DNA from: Nitzschia sp. DOCU1
Lineage: Eukaryota > Bacillariophyta > Bacillariophyceae > Bacillariales > Bacillariaceae
NCBI GenBank assembly: GCA_951394045.1
Contig: OX595985.1
Span: forward strand, 2,604,001-2,668,000
Direction: 5' to 3'
Length of the DNA: 64,000 bases
Each line of letters begins with the position of its first letter. Position 1 is the first letter of the stretch. This document shows, in pieces, positions 38,801 through 50,042 of this stretch. The notes under the pieces are model-generated. The model did no database searches. It was not told the origin of the DNA and saw only the letters and a program-made list of their open reading frames with translations. The translations under genes were made by a program, and so were the position numbers.

Positions 38801-41800
38801 GCCACAGCGGTAGCTCTCTCTCCCGTCAAAATGGCCGGTGAGATCGTATTAAACCCCAAATGCGCCTCGGCCACATTCGTTGTTGTGTTGGGTTTAACAA
38901 TTTTCGGAAGATTGACCGAAGTAGCTTCATTTGCGGAAGGATCCTTTGCATCCGAACTGACGCGGGCGGCCAAGATTTCGCCATTTACCGCTGGGCTACA
39001 CGTTTTGACCTGTTTCCTCTTGCTTCTCGAAACCAGGAGCGGTTTGCTGATGTGTTCTCGAATTCCCTGGACAAAAATATCCAAAGAAAATCCTTCTTTT
39101 TCGCAAAGTCGTAATATTGACTCAGAAGGAGTTTTCTCCCAGATTCGTTTACGACTCTCGAGCTCTACGGTCCAGTCAGAAGCAAGCTCTTCAAACTGAG
39201 TCCCCTCGTCACCCACGCCTTCTTCACCTTTGGCGAGTGGGTTGTGAAACCACCCCTCATCGAAGGCTCTGGGATGTACGCGGTCGACCAACTGCAACAA
39301 AAGTCGAGCCAATCGATTGATCGACTTTGCATTTTTCACCTTGTCATTCCATATTTCTGCCGTGTTACGGGGTAACCCAGCTTCCCAGAACTCGTCTACC
39401 AGGCATGATTTTCGCAATAAAGCCTCCAGTCGGAGCATGTATACCCTGAAAACATGATGCGGGTCCAAAAGGTTCTGACCGTGCAGCAAGCTCTGCGCGA
39501 TCTTATGATCCCAACAAAAGTCTCTGATGAGACCTTCCGAGAGCCTACTGGTCGAAATCTGGTTGCATTCCGCCTCAAAGTCCATGCTCATCAGCTTTGG
39601 GACCTGTGCGCCACCGACGGCCTTCATCAAGATGGAAATCGGTGCCTTTCTGTACTTGGATTCGTAGAAATTTGGGTCAAACGATTCTTGCGGCATGAGA
39701 TAGTGCCGAATCGTCCGGCCATGCACTGACGAGGACTCGTCTGCTGTGGGGATTTGAATGATAGGCCAGGCCTTTCGGAGTGCAGGATCCAATTTGTCAA
39801 GAAAGCTCAGGATGAAGCTGCGATCCTTAACCCTAGGCGCCTCGCCCGGTTGCTCTACCGTGTCGGAGCGACAAAATACGTAACCATGAACAACAAGGAA
39901 CTGTAGCGACGAGTTTGCACCTGAAACGTTGTTCACTGTCAGGGCCGCTGCGCTTTGCTCGGCCATGCCCATAGAACCGTGGCTTGGAGGAAGCGAACCA
40001 GACATTTCTCCTAAAAACGGCGCCTCAGATGGATTTCCATAGCCAAGCGTAAAATTGCGACGCATCTGCTCCTGACGCAAGGCCATTTCGAGGTCTGCCA
40101 TGGAAAACCAGTCTAGCGACGCCTTAGCGCCACCCCTCAGTGGCCCGAAGGTTGCTGGGTCGACATAGGTACATTCAGGACAAAGCCACTTGTCCGGAAG
40201 CGTTTCACCTAGCGGCATATCAATACACCCCCTGTGATAACTGCGTACGCAACCGTCGCAGCAAAGCAATTCGCCTTCTCCCCCGCATACAGCACATTCA
40301 TCATCGTTCTCGAGATTGGAAAATTCTTCCTGTCGAGGCCAGGTCCCGTAGGGCAGTGAATGGCAATCATTCATCATTTTGCGCTTGCTAAATTCAGCCG
40401 AAATCTCCTCTAACGACAATAGTTCATCAAGGAGAAATTCCAGCATGATCAGTTTTTCCTCAGGAGCCAAGCGATGGTACGGAATATCCTTTCGTAGCTT
40501 CTTGATCGGCTCAAAATGAGCCCATTGTTGCTCATACATGCGTTTCTCAAAGTCGCTTTTCGAATCTTGGGACGCTTTGATTGCCTTGTCGGCGTCCGAG
40601 TCGTTCACCACCTCTAATTCTTTTCCACATACAAAATCGCGCAAAACCTTGGCAACCTCATCTTCCACCTCTAATTGCTTTCGCTTTGGAAGATGACTGG
40701 GTGGTGCCCGTGGAGCAGTAGCTGCTGCCCAACTACCAGCCCTGGCAAGATGTTGCAACATGAATTGTTGCTGCTGCTGTTGCATTTGAAGCCGCGCCGC
40801 GACATATGGGTTCAACTGGGAAGGGATAAAGTTTAACCTTGGATCCAAAGTTCCTTGCCCTTGTATCGATGACAGACCGTTCAGAACAGCCCATCGCTGT
40901 AGTTCCATTTGCTGTTGCTGCTGTATTTGAAGTACCTGCTGCAATTGTAGCACTTGCGTAGGTTGTTGTTGCTGAAATTGTGGATTGGGAGCGCCCACAA
41001 TCGTAGCTGGTTTTTTAGCAAGAGGCTCCGTCGACGCGTCTCCTGCGGCAGGACGTTTGTTCACTGAAGATGTCATTGGGGGCGCACCCGATGACGACAT
41101 GGACCCTTTGTTGCTTGACGACGAAAGGGGCAGCTTTCTTCGATTGTGTAAATTATTCGAGTGCGATGGGGATGGGGTAGAAGTAAACCCGACTTGTGCT
41201 GCTGGCGATGCCTTCTTACTCGATGGAGTAGTAGACCCGACTTCTGCTGCCACCTCACTCGAAGCGTCTACGTTGGGGGTGAAAAAGTTAACGGGTCCTC
41301 CTTTATTCCCTGATTCAGCAGTAGAAGTGGTCTTTTCCCGCTCTTCCTGACTAATAGTATTGCCCACCAAAATGTCCAATGCAGCGTCTGTATTCTCTTG
41401 TTTTGTCGTGGGAGTGGAATGATCCAAACTGGGGCGTATCGGTACTTCCATATCCATAACTTTGGAAGGTGTCTTCATTATTGGCGGCGGCGGTGGCAGA
41501 GATGCTTTCTGGATCGTGGCACCCCGATTTTTGGTAGCCGAGTGATGATTGGTCGGCAAGGTCATGAGCGCTCGACTTCGTTTGTTCGCTTTTTTCTTGC
41601 CACTACCGCCACCGCCACGACGACGTCCCCTGGGCCTCGAGGACCGGCGACAATCGTCATCGCTATCATCGTTATCCTCGTCTTCATCCTCGACATTGTC
41701 CCCATATTCACTGTCTGAATCGGATGGGTCCATCCCAGTATATTCCCGGTTTCGCCCGTGCCGCTGTCCCCGCTCTAGCGGTTTGGGCGGCGATTGCTGC

Positions 41801-42597
41801 TTTTGTTGATGCTGCATTAGATGCATCAATGGCGTTTGCTGCTCTTCTTGTTCCGAGCTTTGATTGCCTTCATCATCATATCCGTAATCATCGTCATCGT
41901 CATCTTCAAATGTTTTGTAATCATATTGTTCCATATCCAGAGGCTGCATTCCCGTGAATCGAAAGTCCAAATGCAATTCCTCATCGTGGAAGCGAGCATA
42001 TAATCGATCGGCTGTCAAATGACAGTAATCATCATAAAACAGCGGCCACGACAAGCCATCCAGATAGGTCAAATTGTCCCCCCCTCGTAACGGCCAGCGC
42101 ACATTATCCAAAGTCCGACGCTTGTGCCAATTCCGACCCTTGGCCTTGAAGGCATAGCCGAGTTGCAATTGCTGGAGCAAGATTCGCAACAAGGCCACGT
42201 GGATTTGTCCCAGCACCTTGTTTGGATACGGCAGATACAGAGCTCGTAGAAATACCATGGGAGTAAAGGGCGAGAGTCGCAATGGTACGCTGAGGGTTCG
42301 TAGCAAGGAATAAGCTGCCATGGCCCGATAGCTCAAGGAGGGATCCAATGCAGATTTGCCCCCACTTCCTCCTGGCAATTGCGATGCCGAAAACTGAGAT
42401 GCGTCCATGAACATGGCTCGCTGACGTTCTTTCAAGTGTTTCAAGAGCTGATTTACATCTGTATCTGTAGCATCAGGGTTAAGTTTGCGGCGTTTGCCCT
42501 TTCGCGGTGGTGGTTTGGAGTGCGGTTCCATGTAAAGCATTGGTGGTCCTCGGCCTTCGCCGTAAATCGACTTTTGAACAAACCGAGGATCCTCCAT
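35847..42597 (-). CDS. DDT-domain and PHD-finger chromatin-remodelling-type protein, two exons
   Basis: Exon 1 is 42597-37675 and exon 2 is 37601-35847. The 73-bp intron (GTAAGC...TAG) joins in phase 0 to give 2225 residues. A DDT domain lies at about 85-150 (AAYSLLRTLSVPLRLSPFTP, then LYLPYPNKVLGQIHVALL). The next ~600 residues are acidic, Ser-rich and Gln-rich, with poly-Gln tracts. A canonical PHD finger follows at about 766-815 (CAVCGGEGELLCCDGCVRSY, HRGC, WLCPEC). The C-terminal part has an Ala/Arg/Glu-rich helix (about 1718-1785) and a long Gln/Pro-rich tail with direct repeats (LRQQLLQLQQQ twice). DDT plus PHD is typical of ISWI-partner subunits such as ACF1/BAZ and plant DDT-PHD proteins, so a chromatin-remodelling or transcription role is likely. 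No bromodomain was found. Confidence 0.85.
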
Positions 42598-43135
42598 GAT
42601 TTTTTAAATCAAAGCTGTAAGATAACCAGTTGTTGCTATTGATCCAAGTGGAAAGTTTAATGAGTATTATGGTTGTCCAAAGGAGCAAATGATGGCAATG
42701 GAGTCCTTTTTGGATTTTGCCGGATTTTTGTGGCTGGATAGTGGTGGCATTGCTGCAGTGCGCCCGCCACATTTCTGGCTACCCCACCATTGCCTCCAAC
42801 AGCAAAAGCCCCCATCGTGGACGGACGGATGGCAGCCAGGCCGCCGGTCCGACGTGGGGTTCGCAAAAATGTCCTAGTACATTGGTGTGTACAAATCTAC
42901 AGAGTGTGGACTCCTTCCGATGTCGGCGCGCGCATGCCATGCCTGGTGTCATTTTGGACTCATTGGACTTGTTCCAGCGGAACCTCTCAACTCGCTCCAC
43001 TCTAGCTAGCTAGTAGAGTGGAGTGGCTACTCTATTGGTAGCTACCTACTAGCAGATGCAATACAACAGAAGCAAATGGAGGCAACCACCACCACTAAAC
43101 TGGAATATTCCATGAAAATTGTGATACCGAACAAG
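42598..43135. other. Intergenic region
   Basis: About 540 bp between two minus-strand genes. An AGCTAGCTAG microsatellite with ACTAGTAG-like sequence lies at about 43003-43055. Short frames are judged chance. Confidence 0.45.
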
Positions 43136-45381
43136 CTAATAATTAGGGTCTGGTTCGTCCGCCACCAATTCTTCCTTTCCTGGTTCTAATGGTGTCTCAA
43201 GACCCTGCTGCTTTCGTTGTAGATACTCTTCCTTGGCAGCCCGAAGCATTCGGACAGCCTCGAAAATATCAATGCGATCTTCGGGTTTATAAGCCCAACA
43301 CTTTTCCATTACCTCGACCAACTTACTGGTAATGAAACTATGGGTACGCCAACGGTCATCGATATAGGCGGTGTTTCCCTTGATGAGCTTTTTCTGTGGT
43401 AGGGGAAGAAACAACCAAATAGTTCCATGGAATACTATGAGTACGTGCATGCTGGACGACAGCATAACAGTCGTCGTTGAGTAGAGACGATTCATTTGCG
43501 CGATACCAAGTCTTACCTGAACAACACCATCATCTTCATTCTCGTAGAATACCCATAGTCCCGTAAGCTATGAACCACAAACAGAACAACGCGTGAGATT
43601 GCTGTCGGACCAAAGACTCTCTCGCGAAACACTAACTGTATTACTCACCAAACCATAAATGTTGTTTCCAAATGAAAAGACATCGATCTTTTCGTCCAAA
43701 TCCTTCGCGGCAAATTCTTCCGGAGATCTATAATTGCCATAGGCATTCCCGTTGTTGTATTTGCAATATTCTTGTTTGGCTTCATTATAGAGAGGAAATT
43801 CAGCACGGTTAAAGTCACCCAGCTTGATCTTTCCGTCTCTGGTTTGCAACCATTGACATAATTGAATATCGTCGTGGATACTAGAAAATAAGTAGTAGAG
43901 GGATGAAGAAGTGTCAGCGGGTTCACCACGAACGAGAAACGTGCGTCACTATACACTCAAACGGACACATAACACGCCAAACTTACATGAGACCATCCTC
44001 AAAGCCATGCAGATCCGCTATTGACTCTGCCATTGCAAGCGCCTTTTCGAGTTTCTCTTCTTCGTCATAATTATTTTGAGGTTTCAACTCCGTCTCATCA
44101 TGCAATTCCTCTTGTTTGATAAAGCCGTCACCAGGCACAATATACTCCTCTACTTCAAAGGGAATGGCCTCGACCCACACACTAAAGCCACAATGTCCAA
44201 ATATATCGACAATCCGTGGTGATTTGGTGAGACGCTCCATGACTAGTGCATCATTCAAAATGCCCCAAAAGGTGTCAATGTCATCCTCGTGTTCGTATCT
44301 AGAATCCCAATGGAGACAAAAAGTGAGAGACGTTTCCATGCATTGGGAACTCGAATACCATTTTGACGCACCTTGAAGTCTTAAGAATGCTCTTGACGCC
44401 TTGTGCCACTTGATCGACCACCCACACGTCGCGCCAGTATCCATGACTAATGTAAAAACTATCAAACATTTGGTCCTGTCCTAACCCAGCCCGATTCTCA
44501 TCATATGTATAGGACAACTCCAATTCGTGAATGGCATTGCAAGAAGGATTGTAGAGCTGCATCCAGCTGGTTCGTCGGCATTTATTTGGTTTGTCTTGCA
44601 AATCTTCCGTGTATTCGTCATAATCTATTCTTCGGTCAGTTCCTCCATGCATCGTCGCCAAGAATAATTCCGCTTGCTCATAATCATCCGATCTAATGTT
44701 TCGCTGTGCCCCGAAGGCCCCCACAAATTCCACCTGGTAAATGCCGGGCATCCCCAGGACACTGTCGACGACTCGTTCAGGAGTAAAGAAGCGGTGAAAG
44801 AAGTTCCAGCCGCCAATATCTGTATTCCACCGTTGAAAGTCTAAACAAGGTATCCGCACGGGAATGCAATTGACATGATCGTCTGTAGCGGGTCGTCCCA
44901 TGCTTATTCTCGGACTCCTGCACCACCTCCAGAACTGAGGGGCCAGGCAAATGACACAAACTACCGAAAAGAAAGTGATACCGATCACTAACAATTGATC
45001 CGCCAAGTCATTTATCTTCTGTTGTCCTCGCCTCTTTTGCAGTTTGCCATCTGCTGCTGCGAGTGGCAATATCGTTGCTAGATTTCGTCTTGCCAGTCGT
45101 CGAATCTTTTGGCATCCGCGTCGTCCACACCGGATCATGCATAAACAGGGATTCAAGACGAACTGGCCAAAGGAGCACGCACTAGCGTACATTTTATCAT
45201 CATGAGATATCCGATTTCCCTTGACGTCCGTGTCCGAATCGGAATAGTAGTCGTCCCCATTGGTTGTGTTTCCGTCGTCATTATCGCCATTTCCTGATGG
45301 CGTCGATCCTGGTGGCACGTGTCCGCCTCGGCGTGCTTGTCGGCGGCGTCGATGGTGAGTAGGGCTATCTCCTGTCGGCAT
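43136..45381 (-). CDS. Membrane-anchored atypical protein kinase K3 (tandem paralogue of K4), five exons
   Basis: Exons 45381-44372, 44298-43987, 43880-43649, 43567-43517 and 43393-43136 join in frame to 620 residues; all introns are GT-AG. The N-terminus is Arg-rich (HHRRRRRQARR) with a Cys cluster (CLCMIRCGRRGC) that could be palmitoylated. One transmembrane helix lies near 130-152 (LLVIGITFFSVVCVICLA). After it comes the family motif Cys-x4-Trp-x5-Pro-Ser-Cys-Asn-x2-His-Glu, then HGYWRDVW and the VAIK-type Lys in ILKTSR. The catalytic loop is HDD (443-445), the metal motif DFN (463-465), and RSPEEF replaces APE. The 73-bp intron at 44371-44299 is absent from K4 at the same codon. Lumenal or extracellular placement of the kinase domain is inferred from topology. 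Confidence 0.88.
44299..44371 (-). other. Intron 1 of K3, absent from its tandem paralogue
   Basis: 73 bp, donor GTGCGT, acceptor TTCTAG, phase 2, inside the Arg codon after ILKTS. In K4 the corresponding sequence at about 46795-46810 reads straight through (AAGACCACCAGATATGAG on the minus strand) with no gap. The other three introns are shared by both genes. Confidence 0.85.
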
Positions 45382-45624
45382 TGTCGTCTTATCAAAGCAA
45401 GGCTGGAGTCTGTTTGGACAGAAGCGGGGCTTTCATGAGCCAGTATTGTCCAAGTTCACGAAGAGTACTAGAGGTCGAATAATGAGCGATTCCTGCATCG
45501 CATGGTGTGGTCGTCGTGGTTTTGTGGTGATGATATGGTGGGGAGGCGGGGAAACGCGGGACCCGCCAAAAGCCACCGACCGACCAAAACGACCACATTG
45601 TGCGGATAGACAGACGGACGATAG
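45382..45624. promoter_or_regulatory. K3 upstream region, copied from or to K4 upstream region
   Basis: 243 bp between K3 and K4. The stretch around 45583-45625 (CGACCAAAACGACCACA, then a run ending in GATAGACAGACGGACGAT) resembles 47984-48030 upstream of K4 (CGACCAAAACGACCACA...GAGATACAGACGAT). This indicates that the promoter was included in the tandem duplication. Confidence 0.6.
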
Positions 45625-47802
45625 TCAGCCACTATTTTGCTTCGTGTCGATGTCATTTGATCGTCCTTCCTTTCCTAGTTGTTCTTGTTCTAGTGCGTTT
45701 TCAAGGCCCTGCTGTTTTCGTTGTAGATACTCTTCCTTGGCAGCTCGAAGCATTCGGACAGCCTCGAAAATATCAATGCGATCTTCGGGTTTGTAGGCCC
45801 AACACTTTTCCATTACCTCGACCAACTTACTGGTAATGAAACTATGGGTACGCCAACGGTCATCGATATAGGCGGTGTTTCCCTTGATGAGCTTTTTCTG
45901 TGGTAGGGAAAGAAGCAACCAAATAGTTCCATGGAATACTATGAGTACGTGCGTGCTGGACGACAGGATACCAGTCGTCGTTGAGTTGAGACAAGTCATT
46001 TGGGGGATACAATACGTCTCACCTGAACAACAGCATCATTTTTATCCTCATAAAATACCCAAAGTCCCGTAAGCTATATTACACAAACAGAACCAAACGT
46101 GAGATTGTTGTAGTTGGTGAAAACATGGTCCCGAAATTCTCCCGTCAAAATCTACAATGCTACTCACCAACCCATAAATGTTGTTTCCAAATGAAAACAC
46201 ATCGATCTTTTCGTCCAAATCCTTCGCGGCAAATTCTTCCGGAGACCTATAATTTCCACCGCCGTGTCCGTTGTTGTATTTGCAGTACTCTTGTTTGGCT
46301 TCATTCCAAAGAGGAAATTCAGCACGGTTAAAATCACCCAGCTTGATATTTCCGTCTCTGGTTTGCAACCATTGACATAACTGAATATCATCGTGAATGC
46401 TAGAATAGTAGTAGAAAGATGAATTGTCAGCGGGTTCACGCATGCAACACGTGTATTATACGCACGCATCAGGCAAAACTTACATCAGACCGTCCTCAAA
46501 GCCATGTAGATCCGCTATTGACTCTGCCATTGCAAGCGCCTTTTCGAGTTTCTCTTCTTCGTCATAATTATTTTGAGGTTTCAACTCCGTCTCATCATGC
46601 AATTCCTCTTGTTTGATAAAGCCGTCGCCCGGCACAGTATACGCTTCTACTTCAAAGGGAATCGCCTCGACCCAGACAGTGAAGCCACAATGCCCAAATA
46701 AATCGACAATCCGTGGTGATTTGCTGAGGCGTTCCATTACTAGTGCATCATTCAAAATGCCCCAAAAGGTGTCAATGTCGTCTTCATGCTCATATCTGGT
46801 GGTCTTGAGAATGCTTTTGACGCCTTGTGCCACTTGATCGACCACCCACACGTCGCGCCAGTATCCATGACTAATGTAAAAGCTATCAAACATTTGGTCG
46901 TATCCTAGCCCAGTCCTATTCTCATCATATGTATAGGACAACTCCAATTCGTGAATGGCATTGCAAGAAGGATTGTAGAGCTGCATCCAGTTGTTTCGTC
47001 GGCATTCATTTGGTTTGTCTTGCAAATCTTCCGTGTATTCGAGATAATCTTCGTAATTTTTCATTGGGTCATTTCTTCCATGTATCGTTACCAAAAAATT
47101 TTCTGCTTGCTCATAATCATCCGATCTAACGTTTCGCTGTGCCCCAAAGGGTCCCGCAAATTCCACCTCGTAAATGCCGGGCAAACCCAGGACATTGTCG
47201 ACGACTATTTCAGGAGTAAAGAAGCGGTGAAAAATGTTCCGGTTTCCAATATCCCTATTCCACCGTTGAAAGTCCAGGCAAGGTATCCCCACGGGAATGC
47301 GATTGACATGGTCGTCTGTAGCGGGTCGTCCCATGCCTATTTTCGGGCTCCCGCACCACCTCCAGAACTGAGGGGCCAGGCAAATGACACAAACTACCGA
47401 AAAAACAATGATACCGATCACTAACAGCCGATCCGCCAAGTTATCGTTTTTCCTTTGTTTTGCTCGTTGCTTCTTTTGTAGGTTGCCATCTGCTGCTGCA
47501 AGTGGCAATGTCGTTGCTGGACCTTGTCGAGCCAGTCGCCGAATCCTTTCGTAGCCACCTCGCCCACACCGCATCATACACAAACAAGGGTTCAAGACGA
47601 ACTGGCCACAGGAGCACGCACTAGCGTGAATTTTATCTTCGTGGGGTATCCGATTTCCCTTGACGTCTTTGTCTGAATCGGAATAGCAAGGGTCCCCGTT
47701 GGTAGTGTTTCCGCCGTCGTTGTCGGATGATGATGCTGGCGGCAGGTGCCCGCCTGTTTGTCGGCGGCGGCGATGACGAGTGGGGCTAGTTCCTATCGTC
47801 AT
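45625..47802 (-). CDS. Membrane-anchored atypical protein kinase K4 (tandem paralogue of K3), four exons
   Basis: Exons 47802-46484, 46399-46168, 46073-46023 and 45897-45625 join in frame to 624 residues; introns are 84, 94 and 125 bp. The layout equals K3: Arg-rich start (RHRRRRQTGG), Cys cluster (CLCMMRCGRGGY), one membrane helix (LLVIGIIVFSVVCVICLA), the Cys-Trp-Pro-Ser-Cys-Asn-x2-His-Glu motif, HGYWRDVW and ILKTTRY. The catalytic loop is HDD (442-444) and the metal motif DFN (462-464), followed by YRSPEEF. The C-terminus ends differently from K3 (ALEQEQLGKEGRSND against TPLEPGKEELVADE). Protein identity to K3 is very high over the kinase part, so the duplication is recent. Confidence 0.88.
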
Positions 47803-48522
47803 TGTCGTCTATCAATGCTAGGCCGGGATTTGTTTAGGAAGACGCAGGGCTTCCATGGGCCACAGTATCGTCGACGATCCGAAAGAGTATTGTACTGCAG
47901 ATGACAGAGGTTATTGATGATGCGGTCATCGGTTTTTAATAGAGGGTCGCCGGATGAGGCACATCCAGCAAAAACGCGACCACATCGACCAAAACGACCA
48001 CAGGAATGGGGACAGAGATACAGACGATCATTTTACCAGAGGCTATCTTACTTCTTCGTCGCTATCGTTTGATAGGTGGTTTAGCTATGGAAACTTGAAC
48101 CATGAGACTACCCCACGCGAGCACATCACCTGGCCCTGAGGTCGAGCTCCATCGCCACAACAAAAACTTCTACTTCTACAGTACATAGTATGAAGTGATC
48201 AATTTGTTGATGATGACAGGTAGTAGTATGCTCGTGTGTTTAGCTTCCGAGCCGGCCACAGACGACGTGGTTTTGAGAAACCGTCACCTCTACATACAGT
48301 AGCCCACCAACCAAGTGGTGGAGCTAGGCTCGGCTGAAAGTCGGTAACTCTGTATCAATGGAGTTTCCTGAAAAAACTTGGCCTAAGATGGTATCCAGTG
48401 CTCATGTTCGGCTTCTCGACTACAAGACTTCGATGGCGAGTATAGTAGTTATTCAATGCTTCTTGTTCTTACTCGATGTTTAACTATCACATAGATAATG
48501 CTTCATACCCTCCCCGAGGTTC
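47803..48522. other. Intergenic region
   Basis: About 720 bp. The proximal ~240 bp are the K4 5' flank. The remainder shows no gene, and short frames lack support. Confidence 0.45.
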
Positions 48523-49518
48523 TTAAGGCTTCATTCCCGTGATAATGAGCTCGGGTGGCGTGTCACTTTCTCGCGAGTAAAAGTAGTCTCCCACCTCCTG
48601 TTCCTGATTACGCACCTGCAGCATCAAAAAGAGCTGATTGTGCGAAAATGGATCGTTGAACACTAGATCGGTAATGTCAAAAGTCGCCACCGTAGCATCG
48701 GTTGGCACCTCTACAGTGGGACCGTCCCAAAAGTTCTTGATCTCAAAGGTGGCTCCACTCACGCTCTCAATCATTACTGGCGTGCTAGGGTATCGTGACA
48801 CGATAATCGGGGCGGGCTGTCGCTGGACGTCCGTAATGTCTGCAGGTTTATGATAGAGTTTCAGTACTGCCTTCTTGCCGTCGGTTGCTAGGCGGTCAAA
48901 GGCTGGAATGGACGACGTGTCAAAGATCAAGAGAATGCTAGCGTCGGGGATATCATCGTTCCTAACGAAGCCTCTCTGAACAAGAAGAACATCATCTTTT
49001 CCAAAAGTTGTGCTGGTATACGGGCCTTCGGTGTAAACGTACGTATCTTGTGTGGGATTAAGAGTATACGTATCTTGGACCGGAAGGGTCGGTGCAGGTG
49101 TGGTTGGTGCAGCTACTGGGGTCATGGTTGGAACCGGAGGCGGTTTGGGCGACGTTCCGGGGACCTTGGCAGTTGGATGCGGTACGGTTGGTTTGTAGGT
49201 CGGGACCGCGGGCATGTGAGTCGGGGCCAGAGTGGGAGGAGGCGGCGTGGTAATGGCAATGGCGGCTTGCGTAAACACAATCGTCACAACGATGGCCGCA
49301 ATCACACCCGCGCAGCACACCACCACGGCTAGCTTTCCGAGGCGCTCGAGTCGTTTCTTGCGCCTTCGTTTCCTCTTTTGACGCTTGCGTTCCACTTCGT
49401 CCATGTTCTCAATCACCATTGCATTTCCAGAGAAGGTGCTTTTGGGTACCCGGGTCATGGGCTCATCTTCGTAAGCATCCATTTCTTGTAAATGCAAGTC
49501 GTCGTCTTGGTCCGCCAT
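48523..49518 (-). CDS. Type II membrane protein with Pro/Thr-rich stalk and DNRLRE/CBM96-like domain
   Basis: 331 residues from the ATG at 49518. The cytosolic tail is acidic then strongly basic (RKRQKRKRRRKKRLERLGK), followed by one transmembrane helix (LAVVVCCAGVIAAIVVTIVF, residues about 63-83). A Pro/Thr-rich stalk of about 60 residues (TPPPPTLAPTHMPAVPTYKP and similar) should be heavily O-glycosylated. The C-terminal domain contains QDTYVYTEGPYTSTTFGKDD, SILLIFDTSSIP, AVLKLYHKPADI and a terminal YFYSRESDTPPELIITG. This fits the DNRLRE / CBM96-type jelly-roll found in polysaccharide-binding surface proteins. Likely a cell-surface or Golgi-lumen carbohydrate-binding protein. Confidence 0.78.
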   Translation of the reverse strand: MADQDDDLHLQEMDAYEDEPMTRVPKSTFSGNAMVIENMDEVERKRQKRKRRRKKRLERLGKLAVVVCCAGVIAAIVVTIVFTQAAIAITTPPPPTLAPTHMPAVPTYKPTVPHPTAKVPGTSPKPPPVPTMTPVAAPTTPAPTLPVQDTYTLNPTQDTYVYTEGPYTSTTFGKDDVLLVQRGFVRNDDIPDASILLIFDTSSIPAFDRLATDGKKAVLKLYHKPADITDVQRQPAPIIVSRYPSTPVMIESVSGATFEIKNFWDGPTVEVPTDATVATFDITDLVFNDPFSHNQLFLMLQVRNQEQEVGDYFYSRESDTPPELIITGMKP

Positions 49519-50042
49519 GATGAGAGAATCTACGACTCTGTTGCAACAAACAGAGAGAATACACTCAACTAGATAGCTAGCAGTATGCTGGGTAACCTCT
49601 GCAACGAAGCAAAAGGCTATCCTACTTGTTTTGAGTCATTGATAAGACTTGCGAACGGCGAAAGTCGGCAAATCCAAAAATCTTGGAAAATACTTCGTGC
49701 CTCCAATACGATTCCATGCTTCCGGACCACGCGCATCATTTACCGCGGAAGAGCGAGAAATCGCGAAGGTCATTCAAAAAATACCTCGTAGTACAAATGT
49801 ACGTGGAAAGACGGATGACTTTGAAGATATAGTAGGAGACAACATAGGTTTAATACATATATTAATTCTCTTCGTAAAAATGTTATTGGTCCCACAGAAA
49901 GATTTAGATATCAAAGTACTTTGACACCCGAGGCCACCGATTGAAGTAGGCATATGTGAATTTGGCGGCAAAAGACCCCGGCCGAGGAAGACATGTTCTC
50001 TATCCTCCCCCTTTATCGTCGCCAACATCACCACAAACCTTG
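49519..50042. other. Divergent intergenic region
   Basis: About 520 bp between the surface-protein gene and the exportin gene. The exportin frame is open upstream to about 49956 but has no ATG before 50043. No RNA gene or repeat is seen. Confidence 0.4.

Larger units (their letters stand above)
43136..48040. repeat. Tandem duplication of K3 and K4 with their 5' flanks
   Basis: Unit 1 is about 43136-45624 and unit 2 about 45625-48040, head to tail on the minus strand. Similarity covers exons, shared introns (for example the sequence around 43400-43490 and 45905-45995) and part of the 5' flank. The copies differ by the extra intron in K3 and by scattered substitutions and small indels. Confidence 0.8.

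Noticed and set aside
38267..39199. 310-codon plus-strand frame inside the DDT/PHD gene
   Set aside because: It is the antisense of the Ser/Thr/Ala-rich part of a clearly coding frame on the other strand and has no domain of its own.
43881..43986. Possible pseudogene status of K3 because of in-frame stops between segments
   Set aside because: The stops fall inside introns with good GT-AG signals that are shared with K4, and the joined exons stay in frame to the end.
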